A program made the position numbers and the translations under genes. A stretch of DNA of 64,000 nucleotides. Source: Antrihabitans stalagmiti. Lineage in GTDB: Bacteria; Actinomycetota; Actinomycetes; Mycobacteriales; Mycobacteriaceae. Location of the stretch: contig NZ_JAEMNV010000002.1 of NCBI RefSeq assembly GCF_016482825.1, forward strand, positions 558,001 through 622,000, read 5' to 3'. Every line of letters starts with the position of its first letter. The stretch's first letter is position 1. Below the pieces are notes generated by a model, which saw nothing but the letters and a program-made list of their open reading frames with translations, was not told the origin of the DNA and ran no database searches. Shown here piece by piece: positions 63,267 to 64,000 of this stretch.

Positions 63267-64000
63267 ATGACCTCCCTCGGGACCTCGACCGCGCTCGCCA
63301 CTCGCGACGACGAGCGGATCGCCGCCGCCCTCGCAGGCATCGCACCGCAGATGTGGTTCACCACAGACAGTTTCGGCACCCGCGCGGTGTTCGTGTGGCC
63401 GGGCGAACCGATGCTGCTTGCCGACGTATGCGCGATGTTCGAGAGTTTCGGACTGCGGCTCGCTGCACATCGAAAGCTGGAGACCACGTCGGAGACGGGT
63501 CAGGCACACGAATTCGACTTCGGCATCCTCACCGTGCCCGCACCGGTCCTCGACCTCATCGCCGACGCCTGCGCCGCAAGCGCGGCCGGCCGGTGGCGCA
63601 TCGACCAGTACGCTCGACTCGTTGCCACAGCCGGAATCGGTTGGCGTGACGCTCTTCTCGTCCGTGCGGCATGCCGTTTCCTCGAACAGACGAAGCTGGG
63701 GCTTTCGCAGGCGTACGTCATCGAATCCCTGGTCCGAAATCCTGAATTCGTCAGGGCGATCATCGCCCTGTTCCATGCCAGGTTGGATCCAGCGACCGCA
63801 TTGACGGACGACTCCGTTGCACGGTCGGCCGTGGCGACCCTGGTCGAGCAGGCGGCAACTCTCGACGAGGACAGAATCCGTCGCGCCCTTGCGGCATTCG
63901 TCCTGTCCGTGTTGCGCACCAACTGGTTTCAGACCGATGCCGCAGGTCGACCGAAGTCGTACGCCTCCTTCAAGATCGACTCGGCACAGCTGACAGCCCG
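63267..64000 (+). CDS. gdh: Large NAD-specific glutamate dehydrogenase, N-terminal part (runs off the window)
   Basis: The frame is open from the ATG at 63267 to the right edge, giving 244 residues. The segment VLRTNWFQTD followed by KSYASFKIDSAQL is the conserved start of the catalytic region in the very large NAD-dependent glutamate dehydrogenases of actinobacteria and proteobacteria; the preceding part has the helical LVRAACRFLEQTKLGLSQAYVIESLV (given in full here only in part as LEQTKLGLSQAY). A weak AGAAG lies upstream. It deaminates glutamate to 2-oxoglutarate, which would regenerate the amino acceptor for GabT. Only about 150 residues precede the conserved region, which suggests the shorter subclass of this family. 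Confidence 0.82.
   Translation, partial: MTSLGTSTALATRDDERIAAALAGIAPQMWFTTDSFGTRAVFVWPGEPMLLADVCAMFESFGLRLAAHRKLETTSETGQAHEFDFGILTVPAPVLDLIADACAASAAGRWRIDQYARLVATAGIGWRDALLVRAACRFLEQTKLGLSQAYVIESLVRNPEFVRAIIALFHARLDPATALTDDSVARSAVATLVEQAATLDEDRIRRALAAFVLSVLRTNWFQTDAAGRPKSYASFKIDSAQLTA

Overview
The window is high-GC, densely packed DNA in which most neighbouring genes are coupled by ATGA or GTGA overlaps. It is typical of the Nocardiaceae/Mycobacteriales and most like a Rhodococcus. An ESX-4-type secretion locus, complete 14-subunit nuo operon of the mycobacterial kind, a large NAD-glutamate dehydrogenase and many polyamine/guanidino catabolic genes all fit that placement. No rRNA, tRNA, CRISPR array, phage or insertion sequence was recognised. 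Assignments come from reading motifs and remembered family features; no database search was run.

Layout. 1-566: 3'-truncated unknown gene. 795-13196: ESX-4-type type VII secretion locus (esxT, esxU, an Rv3446c-like gene, eccC on minus; eccD, mycP on plus; eccB on minus; eccE on plus). 13184-14627: three-gene minus-strand unit (unknown, monooxygenase-fold protein, FMN reductase). 14721-20808: LysR regulator, sodium/solute symporter, TetR regulator, 2-hydroxyacid dehydrogenase, class II aldolase-fold protein and a first guanidino ureohydrolase; the two divergent promoters share an AT-rich dyad. 20879-28669: a cluster read as the arginine 2-monooxygenase pathway: amide hydrolase, DavB-like flavin monooxygenase, D-amino-acid oxidase-like protein, APC permease with a universal stress protein, second ureohydrolase and an XRE/cupin regulator, with TTGTGTC operator-like sites. 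29154-36777: PucR regulator divergent from aminobutyraldehyde dehydrogenase, copper amine oxidase, universal stress protein and APC permease. 36781-39507: TetR regulator divergent from N-carbamoylputrescine amidase and agmatine deiminase. 39504-40842: small membrane protein, GerW-like protein, receiver-like protein. 41078-56857: nuoA-N. 57266-63210: NylB-like hydrolase and ATP-grasp ligase, divergent from gabT-gabD. 63267-64000: start of an NAD-glutamate dehydrogenase.

How the parts fit. Three routes appear to converge on 4-aminobutyrate (GABA). Arginine goes through 4-guanidinobutyramide and 4-guanidinobutyrate (monooxygenase, amidase, ureohydrolase). Agmatine goes through N-carbamoylputrescine to putrescine (deiminase, amidase). 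Putrescine or another primary amine goes through an aldehyde to GABA (copper amine oxidase, dehydrogenase). GabT and GabD then carry GABA to succinate, glutamate dehydrogenase can recycle the amino-group acceptor, and the NADH formed can enter respiration through the nuo complex. Substrate assignments within this scheme are inferences from gene context.
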